Shown here: piece by piece, positions 1 to 5,550 of the stretch | How the letters are laid out: each line of letters starts with the position of its first letter | Position numbering within the stretch: the first letter of the stretch is position 1 | Assembly (NCBI GenBank): GCA_023142805.1 | Contig: JAGLIU010000075.1 | Span: 1 to 8,684 of the forward strand | Length of the DNA stretch: 8,684 bases | Direction: 5' to 3' | DNA from: Candidatus Omnitrophota bacterium | GTDB lineage: Bacteria; Omnitrophota; Gorgyraeia; Tantalellales; Tantalellaceae | The notes under the pieces: model-generated | What the model saw: only the letters and a program-made list of their open reading frames with translations | The model's database searches: none | Told to the model about the DNA's origin: nothing | Translations under genes and position numbers: made by a program

Positions 1-18
1 GTATAAACTTGTTTATAC
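1..18. repeat. Perfect 8-bp inverted repeat at window start
   Basis: GTATAAAC (1-8) and GTTTATAC (11-18) are exact reverse complements separated by TT. The repeat lies in the open frame of the GH57 gene and encodes ordinary residues there. It may be chance in AT-rich coding DNA; no function is assigned. Confidence 0.35.
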
Positions 19-1336
19 AAAAGGGTGGCTTCGTAAATTTTTTCTTCTTTTAAAAGAAAATTCGGCATGGTTGGAAACAGTCACTTATTCTGATCTTCTT
101 GATTCTGCCGAAACCAAGGATGTGGGGGAGGTCCCCATGTCAAGTTATTCGGAAATGATGGAATGGAGCGGTGGTAATTTTCGTAATTTTCTTAAGAAAT
201 ATCCGGAAGCCGAAAGAATGCACAGCAGAATGATCGGAGTAAGCGAAACGATCAGTAATATCTTTTTAGAAGATCTTACTGACGAAAAATATCGCGAGGC
301 GGAAACAGCGAAAAAAGAATTATTTAAAGCGCAATCGGGATGTGCCTATTGGCATGGCGCTTTTGGGGGAGTATATCTTCCCCACTTAAGAGAGGGAGTA
401 TATAAACATTTGATAAGATCACAGGGGATAATTGATACATTTGAAGCGGGAAATGGGAAAAGTATATGTATAGTGGAACATGACTCGGATAAGAATGAAA
501 CCGAAACAGCGATCAGAAATAATTTCATGGATGTATATTTTGAGTCTTGTGGTGGAGGTAAAATAAAGGAATTGGATCATAAGGTTCGGGGCATAAATCT
601 TACAAATATTATTTCTAGATCAAAAGAAAAATATCATAAAAAACTTAACAGGGGTTATTTTAAGAAAATAAAAAAAGCTCGATGTTTGGCGTTCAAGGGG
701 GAGACAGTTGATATACATGATATTTTAGGGGTAAAAGATCGGGGATTAAAAAAAATATTATTTTATGATAAAAAGGAAAGGACATCATTTAATACGCATC
801 TTTTTACGGATAGTTTTTCATTGAGGGATATGTATAGGGGGCGGACAGGGAATAATGCTTTCCTGAACGGGACATATAAGTCAGATATTCAGGTAGAGGG
901 AAGTGTTGCTAACGCTTGGTTCTCAAAGGAAGATGTTATTAAAAAAGATAGGGGAAAAGAGTTTAGGGTTGAAGTTGAAAAAAGAGTAATAGTTGGGACA
1001 AAACCCGAGATCAAGTTTTATCATAAGACGGTTTCCCAGATAGAGATACAATGTGCTATTGAGTACAATTTTTTAATATGGGACAAATGGTCCGGGAAAA
1101 TACCCAGGCATGTCAAAACCGATAAGTTTTTATTGAGAGATCAATATTCAGGGTTGGGTCTGGAATTTTCTTTTAATAAAAAACTCAATGTTTTCACTTA
1201 TCCTATTTTTACTATTAATGAAAGTGAGATGGGGCTAAAGAAAACATTTCAGGGTATATGTTTATTTGTTTCGCCTATAGGGCGAAACAAGGAAAATAGT
1301 ACGGATGTTATGGAAATTAATCTTAAACTAGGGTAA
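2..1336 (+). CDS. GH57-family alpha-amylase / 4-alpha-glucanotransferase, C-terminal part (5' truncated by window edge)
   Basis: The frame is open to the left edge (first full codon at base 2), so the TTG at 71 is only the first internal start-like codon and the gene begins outside the window. About 444 residues remain. Seen: a GWLRKFF...ENSAWLETVT stretch just after the edge, then MMEW, RNFLKKYPEAERMHSRM, and YWHGAFGGVYLPHLR from about base 347. These are typical of the helical middle region (DUF1925-like) of GH57 enzymes of the Thermococcus 4-alpha-glucanotransferase type. The rest matches the C-terminal beta-sandwich (DUF1926-like), including a YFESCGGGKIKELD strand near 534 and the SEMGLKKTFQG motif near 1223-1255. 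Family members hydrolyse or transfer alpha-1,4-glucan chains, usually in the cytoplasm on glycogen-like polymers. The catalytic Glu and Asp lie in the missing barrel, so activity and exact specificity cannot be judged. The stop is 3 nt before ptsH. Confidence 0.85.
   Translation, partial: YKLVYTKGWLRKFFLLLKENSAWLETVTYSDLLDSAETKDVGEVPMSSYSEMMEWSGGNFRNFLKKYPEAERMHSRMIGVSETISNIFLEDLTDEKYREAETAKKELFKAQSGCAYWHGAFGGVYLPHLREGVYKHLIRSQGIIDTFEAGNGKSICIVEHDSDKNETETAIRNNFMDVYFESCGGGKIKELDHKVRGINLTNIISRSKEKYHKKLNRGYFKKIKKARCLAFKGETVDIHDILGVKDRGLKKILFYDKKERTSFNTHLFTDSFSLRDMYRGRTGNNAFLNGTYKSDIQVEGSVANAWFSKEDVIKKDRGKEFRVEVEKRVIVGTKPEIKFYHKTVSQIEIQCAIEYNFLIWDKWSGKIPRHVKTDKFLLRDQYSGLGLEFSFNKKLNVFTYPIFTINESEMGLKKTFQGICLFVSPIGRNKENSTDVMEINLKLG
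1266..1290 (+). repeat. Perfect 10-bp hairpin near the 3' end of the GH57 gene
   Basis: TTGTTTCGCC (1266-1275) and GGCGAAACAA (1281-1290) are exact reverse complements around the 5-nt loop TATAG; one more T-G wobble pair is possible on each end of the stem. It falls inside the last codons of the GH57 gene, about 50 nt before the ptsH start. No T-run follows on either strand, so it is not a standard intrinsic terminator. It could act as an mRNA processing or stability element between the glucan enzyme and the PTS genes. That role is inference. Confidence 0.5.
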
Positions 1337-1339
1337 GAT

Positions 1340-1615
1340 ATGGAAGTAAACAAAGATATTGTGATAAAGAACAAAACCGGGTTGCATGCCAGACCCGCGG
1401 CGCTTTTTGTGCAAATAGCGAATAAGTATGATAGTGATATTTTTATTACAAAAGGGGATCTGGGCGTGAATGGTAAGTCTATAATGGGTATATTGATGCT
1501 TGCCGCGGAAAAAGGTTCAAAAATAACCATTACAGCTAGAGGTGAGGACGCGGAACACGCGATAAATGAACTTACGGCACTTTTGTCCCAGGATACGGAT
1601 CCGAAATCTTCTTAA
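1340..1615 (+). CDS. ptsH: HPr phosphocarrier protein of the PEP:sugar phosphotransferase system
   Basis: A 91-residue protein, close to the usual 85-90 of HPr. The active-site motif NKTGLHARPAA gives His16 as the residue phosphorylated by enzyme I, with Arg18 beside it. The second signature VNGKSIMGIL places Ser47 at the position of the regulatory serine of Firmicutes HPr. The Ser-Ile-Met-Gly context is what HPr kinase/phosphorylase normally recognises, so serine control is plausible, though no hprK is visible here. HPr is a small cytoplasmic protein that passes phosphate from enzyme I to EIIA domains or to regulated partners. The start ATG is 3 nt after the GH57 stop; AGGG (1330-1333) in the last GH57 codons can act as ribosome-binding site with a 6-nt spacer, which suggests translational coupling. 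ptsI follows. Family identity is certain; transport versus purely regulatory use is open. Confidence 0.95.
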   Translation: MEVNKDIVIKNKTGLHARPAALFVQIANKYDSDIFITKGDLGVNGKSIMGILMLAAEKGSKITITARGEDAEHAINELTALLSQDTDPKSS

Positions 1616-1623
1616 CAAGAATT

Positions 1624-1639
1624 TTGTGATATTGTGATA
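1624..1639 (+). repeat. Tandem 8-nt repeat TTGTGATA x2 in ptsH-ptsI gap
   Basis: TTGTGATA occurs twice back to back (1624-1631 and 1632-1639) in the 73-nt gap between ptsH and ptsI. Each copy starts with a TTGTGA that resembles a -35 box. The downstream copy has the correct spacing to a -10-like box. Confidence 0.55.
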
Positions 1640-1660
1640 TGAAAATTAGGCTGATAAGAT
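1632..1660 (+). promoter_or_regulatory. Candidate sigma70-type promoter for ptsI
   Basis: TTGTGA (1632-1637) matches four of six bases of TTGACA. After exactly 17 nt, TAAGAT (1655-1660) matches four of six of TATAAT. The -10 box is preceded by TG plus one base (1652-1654), an extended -10 feature. Transcription would begin near 1667, leaving about 20 nt of leader before the ATG at 1689. The leader would hold the GGAG ribosome-binding site. This would let ptsI be expressed separately from the GH57-ptsH unit. It is sequence resemblance only. Confidence 0.35.
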
Positions 1661-1678
1661 CAAAAAATCTGTTAACGT

Positions 1679-1682
1679 GGAG
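1679..1682 (+). promoter_or_regulatory. Ribosome-binding site that decides the ptsI start
   Basis: GGAG lies 6 nt before the ATG at 1689. A GTG at 1677 is in frame but has no purine-rich sequence upstream and overlaps this site, so the ATG is the better start. Confidence 0.6.
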
Positions 1683-1688
1683 AATAAT

Positions 1689-3476
1689 ATGAACTTAAAA
1701 AAGAAAGTTGTTACCAGAACAAAACAAATACAGTTTAAAGGTATCCCGGCCGCGCCCGGGATAGCTATAGCGAAAGCTCATATTTTTGGCACAGAAGAGA
1801 TAATGCCCAGAGAGCATAAGCTCGAGGATAAAGAGGTTCCCAAAGAAATAGAACGTTTCAAGGAAGCACTCAAACAAACGAAACGCGAAATAATAGCGAT
1901 CGAAAAAAGGATATCTAAGGAGATTGGTATAGAACACGGAAAGATCTTTAACGCGCATCTATTAGTTTTAGAAGATAGTGTTCTTGTCCAGGAAGTTATA
2001 GCGAAGCTTAAAAAACGCAAAAAAAATATAGAATCTGTTTTCGCTAATGTACTGAACAGGTATATTAATGTTCTCTCAGAGGCAAGTGACGAATATCTCA
2101 GAGATAGAATAAGTGATATAACTGATGTTGGCAGAAGAATACTCAGGAATTTATCCGGCGCGGAAGAGAAAAGTCTCGAAGAACTTAAAGAAGAGTCCAT
2201 AGTGGTCGCCTATGATCTATCTCCTTCTGATACGGCTATGATGCATAAAGGGCATGTGTTAGGTTTTATTACGGATATAGGCGGAAGAACGTCCCATACC
2301 GCGATAATGGCGAAATCTTTGGAAATACCCGCGGTGGTAGGACTTGAAGTTATTACTGACGTGGTAAAAAATGGTGATTATATAATTGTTGACGGGATAC
2401 ATGGTGTAGTTGTTGTTAATCCCACAAAAAAGATACTAGCCAAATACCGGGAAGAAAAGAAAAGATATGAAGTTCTGGAACACGAACTTGTTGAGCTAAA
2501 GACTCTCCCGAGTCAGACACTTGACGGGAAGAAAGTTATAGTCGCGGGGAATATTGAATTGCCGGAAGATGTGGTAAGTGTTCTTTCACACGGTGCTCAA
2601 GGCATAGGGTTGTATAGGACGGAATATTTTTATATGAACCGGCGGGATCTTCCGGACGAGGAAGAACAGTTTAACGCGTATAAGTCGGTCGCCATGAGAA
2701 TAAAATCCGAATGTGTAGTTGTAAGGACATTGGACTTGGGAGGAGATAAATTTCTTTCACAGTTAGATATCCCCAAAGAAATGAATCCCTTTTTAGGGTG
2801 GAGGGCGATACGTTACTGTTTAGCGAGACCTGCTGTTTTTAAAACGCAGCTTAGAGCTATATTAAGAGCTTCTGTCTACGGAAATCTTAAGCTTATGTAT
2901 CCTATGATATCGGGTGTAGGTGAATTCAGACAAGCGAATGTGTTATTGGAAGAAGCGAAAAATGAATTACGCGAGAAGAATATACCCTTTAATGATAAAA
3001 TATCCGTAGGCGCGATGATAGAGGTTCCATCAGCGGCTATTACAAGTGATGTTTTGGCTAAAGAGGCCGATTTTTTCAGTATAGGTACTAATGACCTTAT
3101 TCAATATTTGCTGGCAGTAGATAGAGTAAATGAAAAAATAGCCTATCTTTATGAGCCGACGCATCCGGCGGTGTTGAGTCTTATAAAGGCGGTAATCGAT
3201 AATGGTCATAAGGAAGGTATCCCCGTAGCGCTGTGTGGTGAGATGGCGGGTGATGTTTCTTTGACCATGATCTTATTGGGTTTGGGTCTGGATGAATTTA
3301 GCACTTCACCAATAGCGGTACCTGAAATAAAAAAGATCATAAGATCTGTTAGTTTTAAAGAAGCGAAGGAAATAGCGGAAAAAGCGCTTGAATTTACTAC
3401 GGGCAAGAAAGTGCAGGATTTCGCGAGGAATAAGTTGCGTAAAATAGTGCCGGAGATGGCTACCAATTTTGAATAG
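1689..3476 (+). CDS. ptsI: PTS enzyme I (phosphoenolpyruvate-protein phosphotransferase)
   Basis: A 595-residue protein from the ATG at 1689 (599 from the alternative GTG at 1677). It takes phosphate from phosphoenolpyruvate onto a histidine and hands it to HPr in the cytoplasm. Seen: N-terminal HPr-binding helical region; phospho-His motif GGRTSHTAIMAKS with His203; PEP-site arginines Arg310 (GLYRTEYFYM) and Arg346 (RTLDLGGDK); magnesium ligands Glu445 (MIEVPSA) and Asp469 (GTNDLIQYLLAVDR); catalytic Cys516 (ALCGEMAGD). These sit at a constant offset of 14 from the E. coli residues His189, Arg296, Arg332, Glu431, Asp455 and Cys502, so the core aligns without net gaps. The offset comes from a short basic N-terminal extension. 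There is no GAF domain, so this is the sugar-type enzyme rather than the PtsP nitrogen type. It lies 73 nt after ptsH, with a possible promoter of its own. No EII gene is in the window. Confidence 0.96.
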   Translation: MNLKKKVVTRTKQIQFKGIPAAPGIAIAKAHIFGTEEIMPREHKLEDKEVPKEIERFKEALKQTKREIIAIEKRISKEIGIEHGKIFNAHLLVLEDSVLVQEVIAKLKKRKKNIESVFANVLNRYINVLSEASDEYLRDRISDITDVGRRILRNLSGAEEKSLEELKEESIVVAYDLSPSDTAMMHKGHVLGFITDIGGRTSHTAIMAKSLEIPAVVGLEVITDVVKNGDYIIVDGIHGVVVVNPTKKILAKYREEKKRYEVLEHELVELKTLPSQTLDGKKVIVAGNIELPEDVVSVLSHGAQGIGLYRTEYFYMNRRDLPDEEEQFNAYKSVAMRIKSECVVVRTLDLGGDKFLSQLDIPKEMNPFLGWRAIRYCLARPAVFKTQLRAILRASVYGNLKLMYPMISGVGEFRQANVLLEEAKNELREKNIPFNDKISVGAMIEVPSAAITSDVLAKEADFFSIGTNDLIQYLLAVDRVNEKIAYLYEPTHPAVLSLIKAVIDNGHKEGIPVALCGEMAGDVSLTMILLGLGLDEFSTSPIAVPEIKKIIRSVSFKEAKEIAEKALEFTTGKKVQDFARNKLRKIVPEMATNFE

Positions 3477-3497
3477 ATAGTTATGAAAATAAAAAAG

Positions 3498-3503
3498 AAA
3501 GGA
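3498..3503 (+). promoter_or_regulatory. Ribosome-binding site that decides the nucleotidyltransferase start
   Basis: AAAGGA ends 5 nt before the ATG at 3509. The earlier in-frame ATG at 3503 overlaps this site and so has no usable spacing. The conserved family N-terminus (MKGLILAAG) also begins at 3509. Confidence 0.6.
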
Positions 3504-3508
3504 TGCAA

Positions 3509-4252
3509 ATGAAAGGGCTTATATTAGCAGCTGGTTATGGTACGAGGTTATATCCTTTGACGCTTGATCGTCCAAAACCACTTGTAAAAGTCGGGGGGAA
3601 AACCATTCTCGAAAGGCTTTTAAATAAACTTGAAAAATTAGAATGTTGTAATGAAGTTTATATCGTTACGAATAATAAATTCGCGGATATGTTGCAGAAA
3701 TGGATAACTTCCAGAAACTTTTCCATACCCATTGTTACGGTTAATGATATGACGAATTCGAATGATGATCGTTTAGGCGCGATAGGGGATATCAATCTTG
3801 TGTTGGAAAAACAGGATCCGCAGGATGATGTAATGATAGTGGCGGGAGATAACTTGTTTGAATTTGACATATCCGAATTTATGTCTTTCGCGAAAGAAAA
3901 AGAAAGATTTAGTGTGGCTTTATTTGATGTTAGAGATAAGAAGTTGGCTCAGAAATATGGAGTAGTGACGTTAGATAAAGGCAATAAGATCGAAGAATTT
4001 CAGGAAAAACCCGAGAAACCGAAAAGTACGCTTGCTTCAACGGGTATATATTATTTTCCAAAATTAAAATTGCCGTTCATATCGAAATATATGGCTACGG
4101 ATATGGTTAAAGACGCGCCGGGAAATTTTGTTAAGTGGATCGCGGGTAATGATGGAGCTTATGGATACATTTTTAACGAAGGGTGGTACGATATTGGTGA
4201 TAAGAATTCACTGGAAAAAGCGGATATAGAATATCGTAATAAAGAACTTTGA
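3509..4252 (+). CDS. Sugar-phosphate nucleotidyltransferase (NTP_transferase family, RmlA/GlmU-N-like)
   Basis: A 247-residue cytoplasmic enzyme expected to join a nucleoside triphosphate and a sugar-1-phosphate, giving an activated nucleotide sugar plus pyrophosphate. Seen: the N-terminal nucleotide-binding signature LILAAGYGTRLYPLT...RPKPLVKVGGK (Gly9-Gly11-Thr12-Arg13, with Lys23 as phosphate-binding lysine), a metal-binding Asp114 in IVAGDNLFEFD, the NDDRLGAIGDI segment, and the C-terminal GWYDIGDKNS with Asp228 as probable second metal ligand. The fold fills the whole protein. There is no C-terminal left-handed beta-helix, which rules out a full GlmU- or GlgC-like enzyme. It is shorter than typical RmlA. 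Sugar and base specificity (dTDP, UDP, GDP or CDP) cannot be read from the sequence. It lies 32 nt after ptsI and 41 nt before metK in the same run. A role in cell-envelope sugar supply is inference. Confidence 0.85.
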   Translation: MKGLILAAGYGTRLYPLTLDRPKPLVKVGGKTILERLLNKLEKLECCNEVYIVTNNKFADMLQKWITSRNFSIPIVTVNDMTNSNDDRLGAIGDINLVLEKQDPQDDVMIVAGDNLFEFDISEFMSFAKEKERFSVALFDVRDKKLAQKYGVVTLDKGNKIEEFQEKPEKPKSTLASTGIYYFPKLKLPFISKYMATDMVKDAPGNFVKWIAGNDGAYGYIFNEGWYDIGDKNSLEKADIEYRNKEL

Positions 4253-4293
4253 TCTAGGTTTGAACAACAAATTAAAGCAAGGAGAAAATAGAG

Positions 4294-5436
4294 ATGAAAC
4301 ACAATCATTTATTTACATCTGAAAGTGTAACAGAAGGACATCCCGATAAAGTATGTGACCAGATATCTGATTCTATTTTGGACAATATATTGAAAGAAGA
4401 TCCTTCCGGACGAGTTGCCTGTGAAGCGATGGTTACAACCGGACTGGCATTTGTCGCCGGGGAAATAACAACTTCCTGTTATGTGGATATTCCCCGGGTT
4501 GTAAGAAAAACTATAGAGGAAATAGGTTATACGCACGCTGATTATGGATTTGATTATCTGACATGCGGGGTTATTACATCGATACAGGAACAGTCTCCGG
4601 ATATTGCTATGGGAGTTGATACCGGCGGAGCAGGAGACCAGGGGATGATGTTTGGATACGCTTCTAATGAGACAAAGGAGTTTATGCCTATGCCGATAAC
4701 TTTGGCTCATGGACTTACACGGCGTATCGCGAAGATCAGAAAAGAAAAACTTGTTAACTATCTGCGTCCTGACGGAAAAAGTCAGGTGACGGTTGAATAT
4801 AATGAAGGTGTTCCTAAAAGGATAGAAGCCATTGTTATAAGCGTGCATCATGGATCGAAAATAAAAATGAATGAGATACATGAAGATATGAAGAAATTGG
4901 TTATTAAAGAAGTAGTTCCGCAAGATCTGATGGATAAAAACACTAAGATATTTATAAACCCTACCGGTAGATTTGAGGTGGGTGGTCCGCAGGGGGATAC
5001 TGGTGTTACGGGCAGAAAGATCATTGTGGATACATACGGGGGCGTAGGAAGTCATGGTGGAGGGGCCTTTAGCGGAAAGGATCCCTCAAAGGTTGATAGG
5101 TCAGCGTCTTATATGGCTAGATATGTCGCTAAGAATATAGTCGCGGCGGGTATAGCGAAAAAATGTGAAGTACAATTTGCCTATGCCATAGGTGTCCCGG
5201 AACCTGTGAGTGTTATGACAAATACTTTTGATACCGGTATAATGCCGGAAGACAGGATCGTAAAACTTGTCAGAGAGACATTTGATCTTTCTCCGGGGGG
5301 TATAATTGAAAAACTCAAATTACGCAGACCTATATATCGTAAAACCGCGGCATACGGTCATTTTGGCAGAAACGAAGAGGGATTTACCTGGGAAGAGATC
5401 GATATGGCGGAGGTTCTCAAAAAAGCCATTAAATAG
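4294..5436 (+). CDS. metK: S-adenosylmethionine synthetase (methionine adenosyltransferase)
   Basis: A 380-residue protein, full length for the family. It makes S-adenosylmethionine from methionine and ATP, releasing phosphate and pyrophosphate, as a cytoplasmic tetramer. Seen: FTSESVTEGHPDKVCDQISD with His16, Asp18 and Lys19 at the ATP/magnesium site; the hexapeptide-like GAGDQGMMFGYA (residues 112-123); and the glycine-rich GGGAFSGKDPSKVDRSA loop (from Gly255), with Lys262-Asp263 touching triphosphate. The three-repeat family architecture is intact. The start has a good AAGGAG (4279-4284) 9 nt upstream. It is followed by ahcY, which removes the by-product of SAM-dependent methylation, so the pair covers two steps of the activated-methyl cycle. 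No SAM riboswitch is visible in the 41-nt leader; any such element would have to be further upstream, inside coding sequence. Identity is very secure. Confidence 0.98.
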   Translation: MKHNHLFTSESVTEGHPDKVCDQISDSILDNILKEDPSGRVACEAMVTTGLAFVAGEITTSCYVDIPRVVRKTIEEIGYTHADYGFDYLTCGVITSIQEQSPDIAMGVDTGGAGDQGMMFGYASNETKEFMPMPITLAHGLTRRIAKIRKEKLVNYLRPDGKSQVTVEYNEGVPKRIEAIVISVHHGSKIKMNEIHEDMKKLVIKEVVPQDLMDKNTKIFINPTGRFEVGGPQGDTGVTGRKIIVDTYGGVGSHGGGAFSGKDPSKVDRSASYMARYVAKNIVAAGIAKKCEVQFAYAIGVPEPVSVMTNTFDTGIMPEDRIVKLVRETFDLSPGGIIEKLKLRRPIYRKTAAYGHFGRNEEGFTWEEIDMAEVLKKAIK

Positions 5437-5491
5437 TATGTTGTACGTGGATAGGACCGGGAGAAGTAGTAATAATTCAGTTTTTTAAAGA

Positions 5492-5535
5492 GGATATTCC
5501 ACAATATCCGATATTGTACGCTAAATATTGTTTTT
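5492..5535 (+). promoter_or_regulatory. Attenuator-like set of alternative hairpins before ahcY
   Basis: In the 114-nt metK-ahcY gap, GGATATT (5492-5498) can pair with AATATCC (5503-5509) over a CCAC loop. The overlapping ACAATAT (5501-5507) can instead pair perfectly with ATATTGT at 5511-5517 (loop CCG). It can also pair with the identical ATATTGT at 5525-5531, whose pairing would be followed directly by T residues (5531-5535), a weak terminator shape. Only one of the three can form at a time. The stems are 7 bp and AT-rich, so stability is modest. The structure ends 15 nt before the ahcY start. No fit to the known SAH or SAM riboswitch consensus was seen by eye. The rest of the gap (5437-5491) shows no clear signal beyond a T6 run at 5481-5486. 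Confidence 0.35.
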
Positions 5536-5538
5536 AAT

Positions 5539-5545
5539 AAGGAGG
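5539..5545 (+). promoter_or_regulatory. Strong ribosome-binding site of ahcY
   Basis: AAGGAGG lies 5 nt before the GTG at 5551 and 11 nt before the in-frame ATG at 5557. The spacing favours the GTG start. Confidence 0.6.
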
Positions 5546-5550
5546 ATGAA

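Noticed and set aside
71..73. TTG as the real start of the first gene
   Set aside because: The frame stays open upstream to the window edge, and the upstream residues (GWLRKFF, ENSAW) match the GH57 family, so the gene is truncated by the window, not started here.
3884..3897. 14-nt palindrome TCTTTCGCGAAAGA in the nucleotidyltransferase gene
   Set aside because: It is inside coding sequence with no regulatory context; a palindrome of this size is expected occasionally in several kilobases.
4253..4293. SAM riboswitch before metK
   Set aside because: The gap is only 41 nt and is mostly an A-rich leader with the ribosome-binding site, too short for the large SAM aptamers and lacking the motifs of the small ones.
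4309..5055. Long open frame (248 codons) on the minus strand inside metK
   Set aside because: It is antisense to highly conserved metK coding sequence, has no recognisable motif and a composition typical of a reverse-frame shadow.
5441..5476. Promoter for ahcY using TTGTAC and TAATAAT
   Set aside because: The spacing between the boxes is about 20-23 nt, too long for a sigma70-type promoter, and no better pair was found in the gap.
5306..5488. Plus-strand 60-codon frame crossing the metK stop into the gap
   Set aside because: Most of it overlaps the conserved metK C-terminus out of frame, and it has no ribosome-binding site or motif.
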